64,000 nucleotides of DNA, taken from assembly GCF_000003815.2 (NCBI RefSeq), contig NC_049993.1, positions 3,542,328 to 3,606,327 on the forward strand, given 5' to 3'. Under the pieces are notes generated by a model. That model saw nothing but the letters and a program-made list of their open reading frames with translations, made no database searches and was not told where the DNA came from. Origin of the DNA: Branchiostoma floridae (lineage: Eukaryota > Chordata > Leptocardii > Amphioxiformes > Branchiostomatidae). Numbering within the stretch: position 1 is the first letter of the stretch; the number at the start of each line of letters is the position of its first letter. Positions 34,201 through 48,300 of the stretch are shown piece by piece. Made by a program: the position numbers and the translations under genes.

Positions 34201-37200
34201 TCTTCTTCATTGTGATTCACTTCACTTCAGTCTACACTTTTATTACTCAATACATCACACTTTTCCCAGTAGAACCTCTCCAAGCTAGTTTAGGTACTTG
34301 GTTGGAATAAAAATGGGATGGGTTGATGTAACTGTAATACCGTAACTGTCATCACCACGACCATTATTATCTTTTCTTCATTCTCTGCTGATTTTGTGCA
34401 CGCCTTTTCCCCACTGGTGACTAAACAGGTTTTACAATGGATAAATACTCATAGATTTTATCGTCATTACTAAGGTTCGATTGAACACATATCAATCAAT
34501 CAATCGATAACCTTTCATGTATTTCTTCTGTTGCAGGCGGAGGGAGGTTACGTGGTGGGAGCCATGGCAGACTCCATCAAGCGAGCGGCACGTGGAGGGG
34601 CCAGTATGGAAGAACTCGCTCCAAATGCAGCAGGTATCCTCGTGTCTTTCAATGGATTTTGGATGCATGGATCAAGCCCTTCTTGTCTTATCCTTACTGC
34701 CGCAAGCCTTTTAAACCTACCTTCATGGCATGTTATAGCAGTTGTGGCCATCGTAGTAGTTAAAATCTAGCTATATCAAACTTAAATATACTTATATGGT
34801 CATATTATTTGCGAGAGAAGCGGTTAGTTCAACCAACGAATGCATGAATGCATGGATCACTCAAGTAACCAAACCCTTCTATACGCCCTTCTATACGCCC
34901 GATGACGTAATGGTGTTCCCGTGGCCTAGCGGCCCACGGCACTGAGTAAAGATAGCAATTTGCTTCTCCAGCATTGAATCGTGGGTTCGATCCCCACTTA
35001 TGACATTTTTTTTCTTTGTTAGACAAATCTCAGGTAATGTTTTTTTAATAGAAGTCAGACCAATTCAGTAATTCGATGTTTAAAAACTCTTTTTTCATGT
35101 GATTTGTCGAACATCCAGGCTTTTTCCAAAATACGCACCAGCCAGCTTTTTTCAGAAGCTTTCTTGTTCCCTTCGTGAAACGAAGGGTTTGTTTTGAGTG
35201 CTGTTTGTGTGTGAGAGGGACGTTTGTCAGTCTGATATCTGGGGAAGGTATGGATGGATCGTTTTGATATTTGGTATGTGGGTAGGGTTAGACATGACGA
35301 AGGAATGGTAGGAATTGCGTTACGGCAGGGCGTTCTAGCGGAGTTTTATTGTACTGCAGCAGAACTTCCGGTTTTGATATTTTTTTTCGGGACTTTTTTG
35401 GGTGATGATTTTTACGTGGTAGGTAGCTGTGTAAATGAATAGTAAGGTGTGTAAGTTTTGGCCACTTAGGGGTTTTGCTGGGGCGGTGAAAGTCATTCTT
35501 GTGTTAGGTTTTGAGAAGGAATAATGCAAGCAGGGGTCGATGGATCGGAATGACTGTAGGTATGCAGATAGCTTACGTAGTGATGTACATAATTGTATGA
35601 TTGTTATGCAAATTAGGAGGTAATTAGCAGAATGCGATAGGTATGTTTGGAAACCGTTGTATGGTGCGTGTCTGTGTACAGAAAACTCGCGAACGGCTGG
35701 ACAGATTGCTCTGATATTTGGTATGTGGGTAGTTGTTGAGAAGGAGAAGAAACGTACGAGGCATTTTTTCGTTTAGTGGCTTTTGACGGTTTTGCAGGGG
35801 ATGTTTGTAGGTGGAAAATGGGTTTTACGCAATCGTAGGTATTATGCAATCGTGGGTATTACGCAATCGTGCTATATTTAGGTGATATTACGTCATGCCG
35901 ATGGGCTTCATGCTTACCCCGTCCCAACAGGAAGTGATCCCAAAGGTCATAGTTGCGCAATAGAGAACATGGTTTATAGGGACAGTACATTATACATGAT
36001 GGGGTGTGCATGTTCCCCATAAGATTTGATAATCTGTAGACTAAGGGCAATGATGATATTGTATACAGGGGCGTGTATTACACGTTTTAAAAGGGTCGCA
36101 CATGTAACAGTTACTACCGGTACTATACACTGATGAACAAAGCAGGGTTTGTTTTTCACAGTAACTTGCAGTCATTGATGAGATTGTTTATAGGGAGTTT
36201 ACATTAGACATATGGGATACACAATGTAGTGGACTGCATTGTGAAACAAAGAATGTTACGACATCATCATTGTTGCAACCATTGATACATTTGCTTCCGG
36301 CGGTGGATTTGTTATCCTACCTGCTGAAATTGGACAAATTTCTTGTCGGGATAAGCATTTGGTCTCTCTTCCAAGGAAGAAATTATGCATGTTTTATGTT
36401 ATCCCGGACAGAAAAGGTGTCGCGAGGCGTATAGTCCTATTGACTGGCAAGCCCCGTGCGGGCGGATAAAGCGTTCCCGCCACGGCACGGCCATTTGTAC
36501 TGATATGTGGCGAGAACGTTTGGGCAAGAGACACGGGGTCATGTCAGAATTTCAATGAGTTCCAAGTCGCAAGCCCAAAATGGAAGTTATACTTTTATGT
36601 CTTGTTTTCCAAGCGATGTAATGTAGAGTATATAGGTCACAACAAGGACACAAGTGGTAATTAACACAATCACGTCATTTGTACCGACATGTCGCGAGAA
36701 CGATTAGGTGAGAGACACGCACGGGGTCATGTCGAAAGTTCCATGAGTCACAAGTCGCAAGCCCAGATGGATAGTATACTTTGATGTCTTGATTTCTCTG
36801 CAATTTAATCTAGGGTAGGTCGCAGGTGCTAGTTAGCAGATTCATGCCATTTGTACTGATAGGTTACTAAAACGATTGGGTAAGAGAAAAGGGGTCATCT
36901 GAAAAGTTCCATGAGTTCCAAGTCGCAAGCCCAAAATGGAAGTTATACTTTTATGTACCTGAGGAGGAGCATTCCGTGACGACACGAGCCATCACATTTT
37001 GGAGGTGTTCGCTGGGGATGTGAAGATCATTTATGTGGATCTCACCAATGACGGCGTTGATGTGGTCAACGTTATTGTTTTATGTGTTATTTTATTGATA
37101 TTTTGATGCAACAGTCGATTTTAGCCCAGTCAATATAAGTCTTTATCTTCAAAAGACAATGAAAGGTATTTGCTTTGTCCATGGAAATGAATGGACAGGA

Positions 37201-40200
37201 CAGTTTGTGTCATGTGCACAAACAAGAAAGGATGGATGATAGAATACTTTTAAAATACAGCTACTGCCTATATCACTTTTTTCGGCGCACCTTCCTATGT
37301 GACGGTCTCCATGCTTTCTCCCAAAAAGCGTAAGCAGGCCTTCTTCATCTCCCGTAAATCGTAGAGACACGGTTTCATTTTACACAGTTTGTAGCAGGCC
37401 ATAACGTACACATACATTCCATTCCATAGTAAAAACCACAAACCCTTTGTCTTCGCATTATATTCTACAACTTCTCAATGCATTTCACAGATAACATTGA
37501 CCACCTACTGCCAAGATTCCAAGTAACTTGCCTTTTAGATTCTTAATGACATACAAAAGTCTCCAATAATGTCGGCCTGACGTAGAATACGCTCATCCTG
37601 ACATGCACCTCACAGTTTCATATTTAAAACCAACAACATCCTCTCAGCACCTCGCCTTCTCACTTCCACTTACAAGTGACGCTCTGTGGACGACACAGAA
37701 CTAAAGCTAGCCAATGACACGTCTACATATAAACCCTCCACCACCGCACCATCACCCATTTCACGAAGGTTGAGTTCTTCGAACGCTTGTTTAAAAACTT
37801 TTTATTGATGAGACGCTCCAATCGGTGTCCGGTCCACTTTTCATGAATGTTATGAAGGAAGGAGTAAGGGTCAGACAAAATCTAAAAGAAGATACAGATC
37901 ACTTTACTGACACGTTTGTCTTCCTTGTAGCTGTGATAGACACCGTGTCCTCCCTGATGACGGCGGGAAGCCCGGAAGCAGGCCCAGAGGACGAGGAAGA
38001 CGTCTCAGCACTGGACAGGATTCCTCCGCGAAAACGAGAGGAGTTTCGTCAGAAGATGCAGGAGGAACGCCGGGAGAAACAGAAGCGACAGTGGGCTTAT
38101 GTAAGACACTTCTTAGATACATGTACAACATATTGAGATACAGAACATTGTCATCTCTGCTATCTTAAATGATGATCATTGCTCGTTGATGATCAGACTC
38201 TTCGCATGAAGTTTAGGCATTTTCTTAATCTGCGTTTGCTTTGTTTTGTTTATTTTTTCTTGTATTCATGAGAAGCTCAAATTGGCTTGCAGGTCAATTT
38301 TCATTTTCTTGAATTATGTTGTGTTTTGCACGCAGCAACGAGAAACGACCCAGGCATTGCAGAAAAACCTGGACAGCATCGCTGACGCTCTTCTGGGAAG
38401 CAAGGGAAGCACTGGGAAGGTCGAGCTCGGCTCTAAAGCTGTCCAGATGGTTCTGGAGAAGACTTCACGAGGGCGACTGGGAGGGGCAGCTGTCTCTGCA
38501 CATGCGGGAGGAGTGACGTTCCCAGGTCCGCATGCCCTCAACAAAGGCGGAGTCCCTGCAGATGCAGGCATGAAGGCATGGATTCTTTACTGCTTCTCAA
38601 TCTAGGGAAAGTGTATCTCATAATTTCAGTATGCAAAGGTTAAAATTGGGTGCAATGTACATGTAGATGCTTATAATTTTCTAGATCTGCTAATACTTTC
38701 AAAACATCATTCAAAACTGTCACATCGTGATATTCTTTTAATTAACTAATGTTACTTTTTAGTTTCTCTGTTTCCTAAGATGACTTGCATGCAAAACCAA
38801 CTCTCACAATGAGCAGGGAGAATGAGTTCAACGAACACTTTTTTTTTTTCATCACAGGTCATTGGCTATGCCCGGAACCCGTTTGTGTGGGCCGAGTCCG
38901 CAAAGGACATCAAGTCGTCTGTGGTGGCCATCGAGCTGACGCAGCCGGGGAGAGGAACCCTCAAAGTCAAGGTGGTATTTTTTTTTAATTTTAACATCAT
39001 CAAAAAAGGCCGTGAAAGACGAGAAACGTGAGAGAAGAAACGGATGTCAGGCTAAGAAATATAAATCACCAAAACATTTACTCATCAGCAAACAACCACA
39101 GAAGGATTAAGATACCATATTTACAGCAAAGAATTGCAGATCCAAAGGCAGTCTATAGGTCCCTAATTTCACCATTTTCTGATTTGTAAGAACGAAACCG
39201 AAATGATATATCCATGACGTCTGGAGTTATTCTGTCCAATAATCAAAACATAAAACCAATCGATGAAATACAACGGCACATTGATTGAGGAAATATCTTT
39301 CATTTTAGGACTTGCCGGAAGACATCACCGTGAAGCTGCAGAACGCCCCGGACCTGTTGGCCAGCCCCCGCCTGGTGCGGTACTCACCGTTCCCTAACGA
39401 CACCATGGTGTTCCGCACCTTCAGCGCCAGGAGGAACCAGACCTACGGGGTGGCCATCAGCCTGGTGGCGCCCTACCCGACAGCAGTGGTGTACGGGAGG
39501 CTGGGGGACTTCCCGAACGAAACGGACTATGAGTTTAGGTAAGGTCACATTTCCACAGGACAGAGGCCATTGGGCGATTAAAGTTTCCTACTTGAGCTCT
39601 AAGTATTATTGACAGATCGTTGGAAGACATTTCACATTAAAGTAGTGTTAAATAAAGTTTAGATCAGTGACAAATTATTGAGATCATTGGAACACCAATG
39701 GATATGTTCATTTAGATCATTGTGACAGTATTGAGAGATGGTTGGAAGGCTTTAGTGGGCATCTTTTAGAGCTCCCTGGCCGACACTTGAGAAATAACAG
39801 TTAATAAACAAGAAATTCAAAGGTCATTCGGACCTTTGCTTTTAAATATAAACGGTAAGATCTCTCCCTTAACACACAGGAAGGAGTTCAGCTGGGATGA
39901 CTTCATCTCTAAGATTGTGCCGCCTCACGACGAGGTCCACGTCGCCTACACCGTACTGCAGCCGGACAACGGGACAGAGGAGTACACCATAGGGCTCAAG
40001 CTGGATGGTGAGAGACGTCAAGCGTTGTTTGAATGTTGCAACGATTTACGAGCTATTTTGGTCTGAAGAACTCGCCATTAGTAAATTTCAGAGCAAATGT
40101 CCTGCCTACCTGCCTAAGTCCTTACGCCAGGGACTGCCCCCTTGCTCCTCTGATTATTTGCAACTGTTATACTGTCCTATGTTTTGCTAATTCCGGATGT

Positions 40201-42128
40201 AAGTGCGTTGCACATGTACCTCGTGTGTCAGTGAATTGAAGGAAATGTTGATCATTAGGTTTCTTAGAATGGTCACGTCGTAATGATAGAAAATGTACAA
40301 CCATTGTTGTTATTTTAGACTCGGTTGTAGATTTAAAAGTATATCATTAAGTAGTGTATAGTTATGGCAGAAGTGTACTTATCTATGTCTTGCTGGGTAT
40401 TTCAAGACTACAAGCGATGTTTTCATACATGTACAGACTGTCCACCATCGGGCTGTCCCTACTCAGTGGACATCGTGCGGCTGAACTGCGTGTTCTGGGA
40501 CCCTGGGATAGACACAGAGCTGGGCTCATGGAAAGGAGACGGTTGTCGGGTAAGGAAAGCAACGGGCATGAGAGAAACTGTAGCTTTCCCAGAAACATGC
40601 ATCACTAATCGGCATGTACAGTGCATACAAGTTTGTTCATGTGGAATGTTTTCCTCTCCTCTACATAAATCCTAAGTGCAACTCTTCAAGTGCTGTAGTA
40701 TTTAGCCCATGGGATTTGGATTTACAGTCTTCTGATGCAGACGCGAGATATATCAGACTCTAATTCGGTGCTGGGCATTTTGTTGTTACCATTTTTTGCT
40801 GATGACTTATTGGTTTCTCTCCTCGGTATATCAACAGAAACTAGAAATATAGAACATGTAATAGAGCCTGTTGTAGAGGCTTCTTCTGATTCACAGGAAA
40901 GGCCGCTAACAACTGGACCAACCATGCCTAAGCTTGCAACTATCAACACGTGCATTGCGTTTACTTTTCACACAGGTGAGCCCAGCATCCACCCTGGTCT
41001 ACACAGTCTGTCTGTGCGATCACCTGACCGGGTTCGGCACCTCCGCGGGGACCGAACCCAACAGGATCAACTTCAGGACTGTCTTCAGGAAGTTCCGGGA
41101 CCTGGTGAACAACTACGCGGTGTGGACCACCATGGTGGTTCTGATGGGGATGTACGTCCTCATGATCTACCCCGCGCGCAGGAAGGATAAGAGAGACGAG
41201 CAGGAGGTTTGTCATGATTGTTCAAGATTGTTTTTTCTTGCCAAAGTATTTACAGTAGCTACACAGGCATATACATGTAGCGAGCAGTATTTTACAGCTG
41301 CAGTCAGTCTTTCTTCGTTTGTTTCTTCCTGTTCGTGAGCATCCCTGGCGTCTTTGAGAACCTGGTTCTCTTTCTATGGTGTATGCTCTTCGTCCTCATG
41401 ATCTCAGTCCCGCTCACAGGAAGGATATGATGGACGAACGGGAGAACATGAAGATTGTCTCTGCGTACCAAACTATTTACAACCGCACAATACAATAATT
41501 GTTGCATATTTTTGCTTTCCAAAACGTTCATAATTCGTCTCTATCCACACCATTGGCCAACAGTCAACAGCTGTGGTCAGTGTTTTATCGTTTGAGTCCA
41601 CTGTGCTGTGTTCTTGTTGAGCATGAATTGTTTCTTAGAGGACCTGAGTCTTTGCCTTTGACGTCAGCCCTTCAAACACTAATCATACAGTAAATTGCCA
41701 GGTACTGCTCATCGTTGGGCCCTTACCTATTTAGACACTAGTACATCAAATTGTATGGCTGTATATCTGTTATCTTGGGTATATGTATATGAGCTGGGCA
41801 AGTTTAGTCTCTCTCCACTCTCCATCATTCAAGACTTCAAGGTGGTGTTTGTAGTCCTAACGTGCTTGGTCTAAACTAGTCTGTTGTTTTGAACCAGTGG
41901 TGTATCAAGAACGTGCACGGCAACCGGGAGAGTCATCCGTACCGTTTCCTGGTGAGGGTGGAGACCGGGCACGACTGGGGGGCAGGGACCAGGTCAAAGG
42001 TCGCCTTCGTGCTGAACGGAGATGTGGACAGCACGGGTCCGCGGGAGTTTCAGCAGGACGACATGGTTAGTACTGCTGACATGCAAACATCCATCTCCCT
42101 GCCTCAACTTCTCTGTCCCTCCCTCCCC

Positions 42129-42183
<55 letters not shown>

Positions 42184-42264
42184 TTTCAGAAGGATGTCAT
42201 GGTTAGTACTGCTGACATGCAAACATCCATCTCCCTGCCTCAACTTCTCTGTCCCTCCCTCCCC

Positions 42265-42317
<53 letters not shown>

Positions 42318-45300
42318 TTTCAGCAGGATGTCATGGTTAGTACTGCTGACATGCAAACATCCATCTCCCTGCCTCAACTTCTCTGTCCCTCCCTCCCCCT
42401 CTTTCCTTCTCTCTCTCTCTCTTTGTCCCTCTCTTTCAGCAGGATGTCATGGTTAGTACTGCAGATATACAAACACCTTCCTCTCTCAACTTCTCTGGCC
42501 ATGTCCCTCTCTACTCACTTTCTCTCTCTCTTTCAGCAGGATGAAATGGTTAGTACTGCAGACATGCAAACACATCCCCCTCTTAACTTCTCTGTCCCTA
42601 CTTCCTCCCCTCTTTCTCTCTCCCCCTTCTTCAGTCCCTCTCTCTCAGCAGGATGACATGGGAGCTTTTTTTCTCCCTTTCTTTCCTTTTATTTGCCCCT
42701 CTCACACTTTTTGTATTCTTGTCTTCTTCTTTCCCTCCTTCTATCCAGTTTCTCTCTTCATCTCTTTCCTTTCCGAAATATGTAGAACTCTTGAGGAAAT
42801 GTCAACATAATGGCTTACATGTCTTTATTGAAGTAATTTAACCCTCATCCGACCGTTACATTTTTACGACGAATCTGACCGTATGGGGTCATTTTTGACC
42901 CCATTTTGTTTTGCTCATAGACATATTTCTGCTGGCTTATTTTGTCATTTCTATGTATTTACTGTGTCACTAACCTATGAAAAATATTTTGACAAGTTTT
43001 GGTGTCAGTAGTTATTACTCATTATCATAATTTATGCAGAAAATGAGGAAAACCCACATTTGCTCTGAAAATCTACCATACTAAACTTACTTAAACAATG
43101 TTTTGTTTTATCAATTTCTAAACAATAATTGTGGTGATGCAATAATGCTGATAGCATAATAATGTTATTTAACAAGAAAAAATACAATATTTGTGAAAAG
43201 TAACGAATTTATTACTTAATTATGCACCATATTCCGCCATCTAAACACATACGTACAATAACTCTTGTCTATTTTCCCGCAAAGATCTTTCTTGTAGGTT
43301 CCTTCTGCACATTCTGTCCATATATTGTTTTTTTAATTAATTACAAACATTTTCACTTTCATTAGCATAGGTAATTAGTGCGTATTATCATAATTTATGC
43401 AGAATGTCGAAAAACTGTGTTTTACACTAAAATACTAAATTTCTTTAAAAATATTCGGTGTTTACTCATCTAAGCAACTATAACCTGTTGCTGCAATAGC
43501 AATAATGAGGAATGCCTTTTATTTTATTGAATAACTTGATATTTATGTAATTAATGATTCATAATTGGCTGGGGTCATTTTTGACCCCACCGAACAAGAC
43601 ACAAACTTTCAAGTATAGCTTATACAATAATGGGCAAAACTCGGCGAAAAATTGGTAGATGTTGTAAGACATGTATACAAACAAATTCATGGAAGGAATT
43701 TTTTCTCTGATGAAAAATGTTGCTGTGGCAGATTAAAATATACGCCTGGGGTCAAAAATGACCCCATACGGTCGGATGAGGGTTAAAGCATGTAAAGCGA
43801 GTGGTCTATTTTCCTTTTTTTGGTCTCATTTACTCGATGACTTCTGTGTTATTACGTCCCATTCTGTTCTGCAGACGTTCCAAAGTGGCGGCGTGAACAC
43901 CTTCCTGCTGACCACCCCTGAGCCGCTAGGCGGCCTGGCCAGCCTGACCATGTGGCACGACAACACGGGGGCGGGCCGCCACGCCTCCTGGTTCCTAGAG
44001 AGGGTGGAGGTCACCGACCTGCAGACAAACAAGAGGTACCTTTAGTTGACTAACTAAACTTACTTGCTTTGCCTCTTCGACTACATGTATATAGAACCAA
44101 ATTTCACACGCACGGAGGACGAGTAATGGTTACCATTTATCAGATATAACAAATTCCAATTCTTATCCAATCATCATGCAAAGTAAAAATGTAAAAAAAA
44201 ACTTTGACGTCGTGGTCTTATGTCTCAACAGGTATCGCTAATTTTCTATGATCTATTTTCTTCTATGACTTATATTTGGTGAATGATAAAAATTGTATCA
44301 AAGAAATTATATTTAAGTTCCATGTCCATTTTTTCCTGCTCTGTAAAAAGTAGATATTACACTTTATCCTTTACAAGGAAGGCTCGAAACTAATGTCTGT
44401 AATAAAATGTTATTCTGAAGCGTTATAGAGAGCACAATTTGCAGTGCCTTTGATGGTTTTTATTAGTATTTGAAACATTTAGAATTATCTGTATTTGCAG
44501 AGCGTTTTGTATTCATTATGGGTTTGCAGGACCCAGTTCGTGTGTAACGACTGGATCGGTGTGGAGCACGGAGACGGCCGGCTGGTGCGGACCCTGCCCC
44601 CCGCAGTGGAGTCGGACGTCTCCCTGGGGCAGCGCTTCGGCCTGAAGCTGCGCGAGAAGTTCAAGGACGGGCACGTCTGGCTGTCCGTGGTCACGTCACG
44701 GCCGAGGAGCTACTTCACCCGTGTGCAGGTGCGTCCTGTGTGCGTCAGATTTTTGCCGACATATTTGGCTTGGTAGGCTCCATACACAGAGACAGGTGTA
44801 AAAGGACGGCCCGATGGGCCTCAATGGCACTGAAGGAGCTACTAGGTGCTAAGTCAAGGCTGTATACAGTCCTCCACCACTATCCCTTACAATACAACTA
44901 AGGCTCCCATTCCACTTGACGGCGCTGTCACCGCGCTCTCACGGCGATGGCAAACTTGCCCCATCGCCGTGAAATCGCCGCGATGGCAGAAAAAGCTGAA
45001 TAGTAACAACATAAGAATATCAAGAGGGTCTCTCATATTTGGATAAAAATCTATGCAGTTACGTACTAAGTTGAAATGCGCATGTAACGTGTAGACGTAA
45101 TATTCAAACATGCACGCACTTAAAAGGCACTAGAAAAGAGACTTAATGTCAATAGATCATGACACTATATAGCTCAATAGATCATGACACTATATAGCCT
45201 TGAACATTCATTACTGTATTTCCCCATATTGTAGCGACTGTCGTGCTGCCTGTGTCTCCTGTACTGCAAGATGATCACCAGCGCCATGTGGTTTCCGGAT

Positions 45301-48300
45301 TCCGAGCAGGGAACATCCAACGTCGTGCTCACCCTTGGATCCATCGAGGTACGTGTTTATATGTTATCTCTCACCAGGACACGGTAGACCTGGCCTCTAC
45401 CAGGCCCCACAAGTCGCTGGAAACAGTAGCGGGATATCCCTGCGTCGTAAATTGCAAATTTACACCAGCCAACTCCTCTGGTATGCTATTTAGCCAATCT
45501 GTACTATTGTACTATTTCGAGCGACACGTGGAGCCTTGTATACGTCAAGTCTGCAGTAGACTTACTTAGACTTAGCAGCTCCCACGTCGTGCGACGCATG
45601 AAGAACACAACGGAATTCAAGCGCAAAGACTGCGATGTCCAAACACCTTATCCAACGGACGTATAACGTAAGCAATGGGTCGAAGGTCGTTGGAAGTTGA
45701 TATCGTCGCCCGTCCCAATTGAGTGAAGCCTAGGGAATTCGTTAGACCAGATCATACGGCCCTTGTGTTTGGCGTATTTCTCTGTAAAACGTTACTCACC
45801 AACAGAAGCGAACTTTCAGGCCAAGGGTGTATATCACTCTGCACCGTTCTTATTTCCACTCCTGGGACTGCTGCACCTTCCTTATGCTTGGGAAGTGACA
45901 AATTAGTCGTTGCTATCTTTAAAAATATCCCGATTTTCGTTTTTTACAGTTGACTGCGGAAACACTGTTGGTGAGCCTCTGGACCACTCTGCAGGTTTTC
46001 CCCGTCAACTTCATTATTGTGCAGATCTTCCGACGATGTCGCCCAAAGGTCAAACAAAAATTCAGTTTCATTGAAATATGTGATAGATACATTTTTAATC
46101 TCACAAATTATTAACTATTAGATAGATTCAAAAGGGTAAGAGATACAAAGGTAAAAGCTAGGATAACTGGTAAAGGATTAAAGAGTGAAAGGTAGATGTT
46201 AGTATTTTTGTATTTGGATTTGAAAATGACGACAAGATCATTTCACTGGGCCAGCCTAGGCAGCCTAAGCTGGTGACGGCTGACCCAACAATGTTACAGA
46301 CAAACATACAAAGCTAATTCACATATATATAGAATGCAACACGGTGTATTCCGTATCACCCGAGGTTCCAGCCCGACCGCGGGTCGGATCACCCAACGGC
46401 CGAAGGCCGGAGGGTGATCCGACCCGCGGGAGGCTGGGACCGAGGGTGATGCGGAATACACCGTGTTGTATTTTATTTATGTCATACCCACCTGAGAGAC
46501 CACTGTTTTGATGCGAAATGCGCCAGAAGTTGAACAAATTTGTTGTCTTCGAAAAAAAGCGTTGCAACAGTAATGTTCCAACGTCCGAATCAGGTATTCG
46601 AACTTTCGATGGCGCCGCACTCGGCCCACTCGAAACAATTCGATTTATTCGAATGAAGCCCGTGTGACAAGCCCGGGCCGTACGAAAAATTATCACCTGG
46701 TCCGGAACACCCGTATCGAACGTTTTCGCCTCACAGGTATGACATAAATGCAAAATAGCATACATAGCGTAATTGATACAGTGTAAAAATAATTGTAAGA
46801 GTTAATTAGAATTCAGTATAATGGTGTAATAGATTGAAGGTCGCTAACTGTGAATAATCTAAAACGAGGACAAGAGACGAGCCTTTGTGGGAGCGTCGGT
46901 TACCTGTCTAGGTAGACTGTTCCGAAGTCGGGATGTGTACGGAATAAAACAGTTTTTGTAAAAATTAGTCAATGTTGATATGTGAACAGGTTGGTAGGTG
47001 GGGGGATATATGAACTGAGGTAAGATAAACGGATAGCTGTAGAAAGATAGATACATAGCATATGTAAGTCGTTGTGCTAACTTTGTGCCGTCTCGTCTCA
47101 GGACTCGCCGAAGTCGTCTGGCAAGAAGCTACCGTATTGGTGCCTGTACGTGGGCTGGGCGCTGCTGGTCCTGACCACCCTGGCCTCCGGGTTCTTCCTC
47201 CTTCTGTACAGTATGGAGTGGGGGAGGGACAAGTCCGTCCAGTGGCTCACAGCGTTCGGACTGTCCTTCCTGCAGTCCATGGTGGTGGTCCAGCCGGCTC
47301 AGGTGAACCTACTCATTTCCTTCGTGAAACGAAGGATTTGTAATCACCGCCGTTTTGATGTCAGGGGTTCGTTTGCCACCCTAACTGGGGAACGCGTCGA
47401 TGGATGGTTTTGATATTTGGTATGTGGGTAGGACTAGACATGGCAAAGGATTGGTAGGAATTGCGTTACGGCAGGGCGCTGTAGCGGCGTGTTATGGTAC
47501 TGCAGCAGAACTTCCGGTTTTGCTATTTTTTCTTCGGGACTTGTTTGGGTGACGATTTTTAAGTGGCAGGTAGCTGTGTAAAAGCATAGTAAGGTGTGTA
47601 AGTTTTGGCCCCCTAGGGGTTTCGTAGGGGCGGTGAAAGTAATTCTTGTTTGAGGTTTTGAGAAGGAATAATGCAAGCAGGTATTGGTGGATCGTAATGA
47701 CTGTAGGTATGCAGATAGCTTACGTAATGATGTACATAATTGTATGGTTGTTATGCAAATTAGGAGGTAATTTGCATAATACAATAGGTATGTGTAGAAA
47801 CCACCTACATGGCATGTCTGTGAACAGAATATCTTCTTGAGGCCAAGACAGATTGATCTGATAGTTGGTACGTGGGTAGCTCTTGAGAAGGAGAAGAAAC
47901 GTACGAGGCGTTTTTTTGTCTTTTGGCTTTTAACGGTTTTGCAGGGGATGTTTGTACTTGGAAAATAGTGTGTGTGGTGTGGGTATTGCGCAATAGTGTT
48001 ATATTTAGGTATTACGTCATGCCGATGCGGCGTGGGCTTCAGTTGTGCATGGACTTACCCCGCCCCCACAGGAAGTGACCCCAAAGGTCTAACATTACAG
48101 TAACAAGAAAATGGTTTATAGGGACAGTAGTACTGTACATTATACATGATGGGGTGTACATGTTCCCCGTAAGATTTGATAATCTGTAGACCAGGAATAA
48201 GGGCAATGATGATATTGTAGACAGCTACAGGGGCGTATAGTATACGTTTTAAAATGGTTGTGCATGTAACAGCTACTACCGGTACATTACATGGTTTATG

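Noticed and set aside
34921..35003. Functional tRNA gene
   Set aside because: The B box and T-arm are perfect, but no acceptor stem pairs and the A-B spacing is long; kept as a pseudogene or SINE head.
42022..42656. Ser/Leu-repeat proteins encoded in the CT-rich tracts
   Set aside because: These frames are the CTCTCT microsatellite translated; the sequence is intron 21 and the real signal is the repeated splice sites.
46319..46765. 148-aa minus-strand open frame
   Set aside because: It spans a foldback hairpin and a TIR segment; the open frame is a by-product of the GC-rich palindrome, with no domain or splice context.
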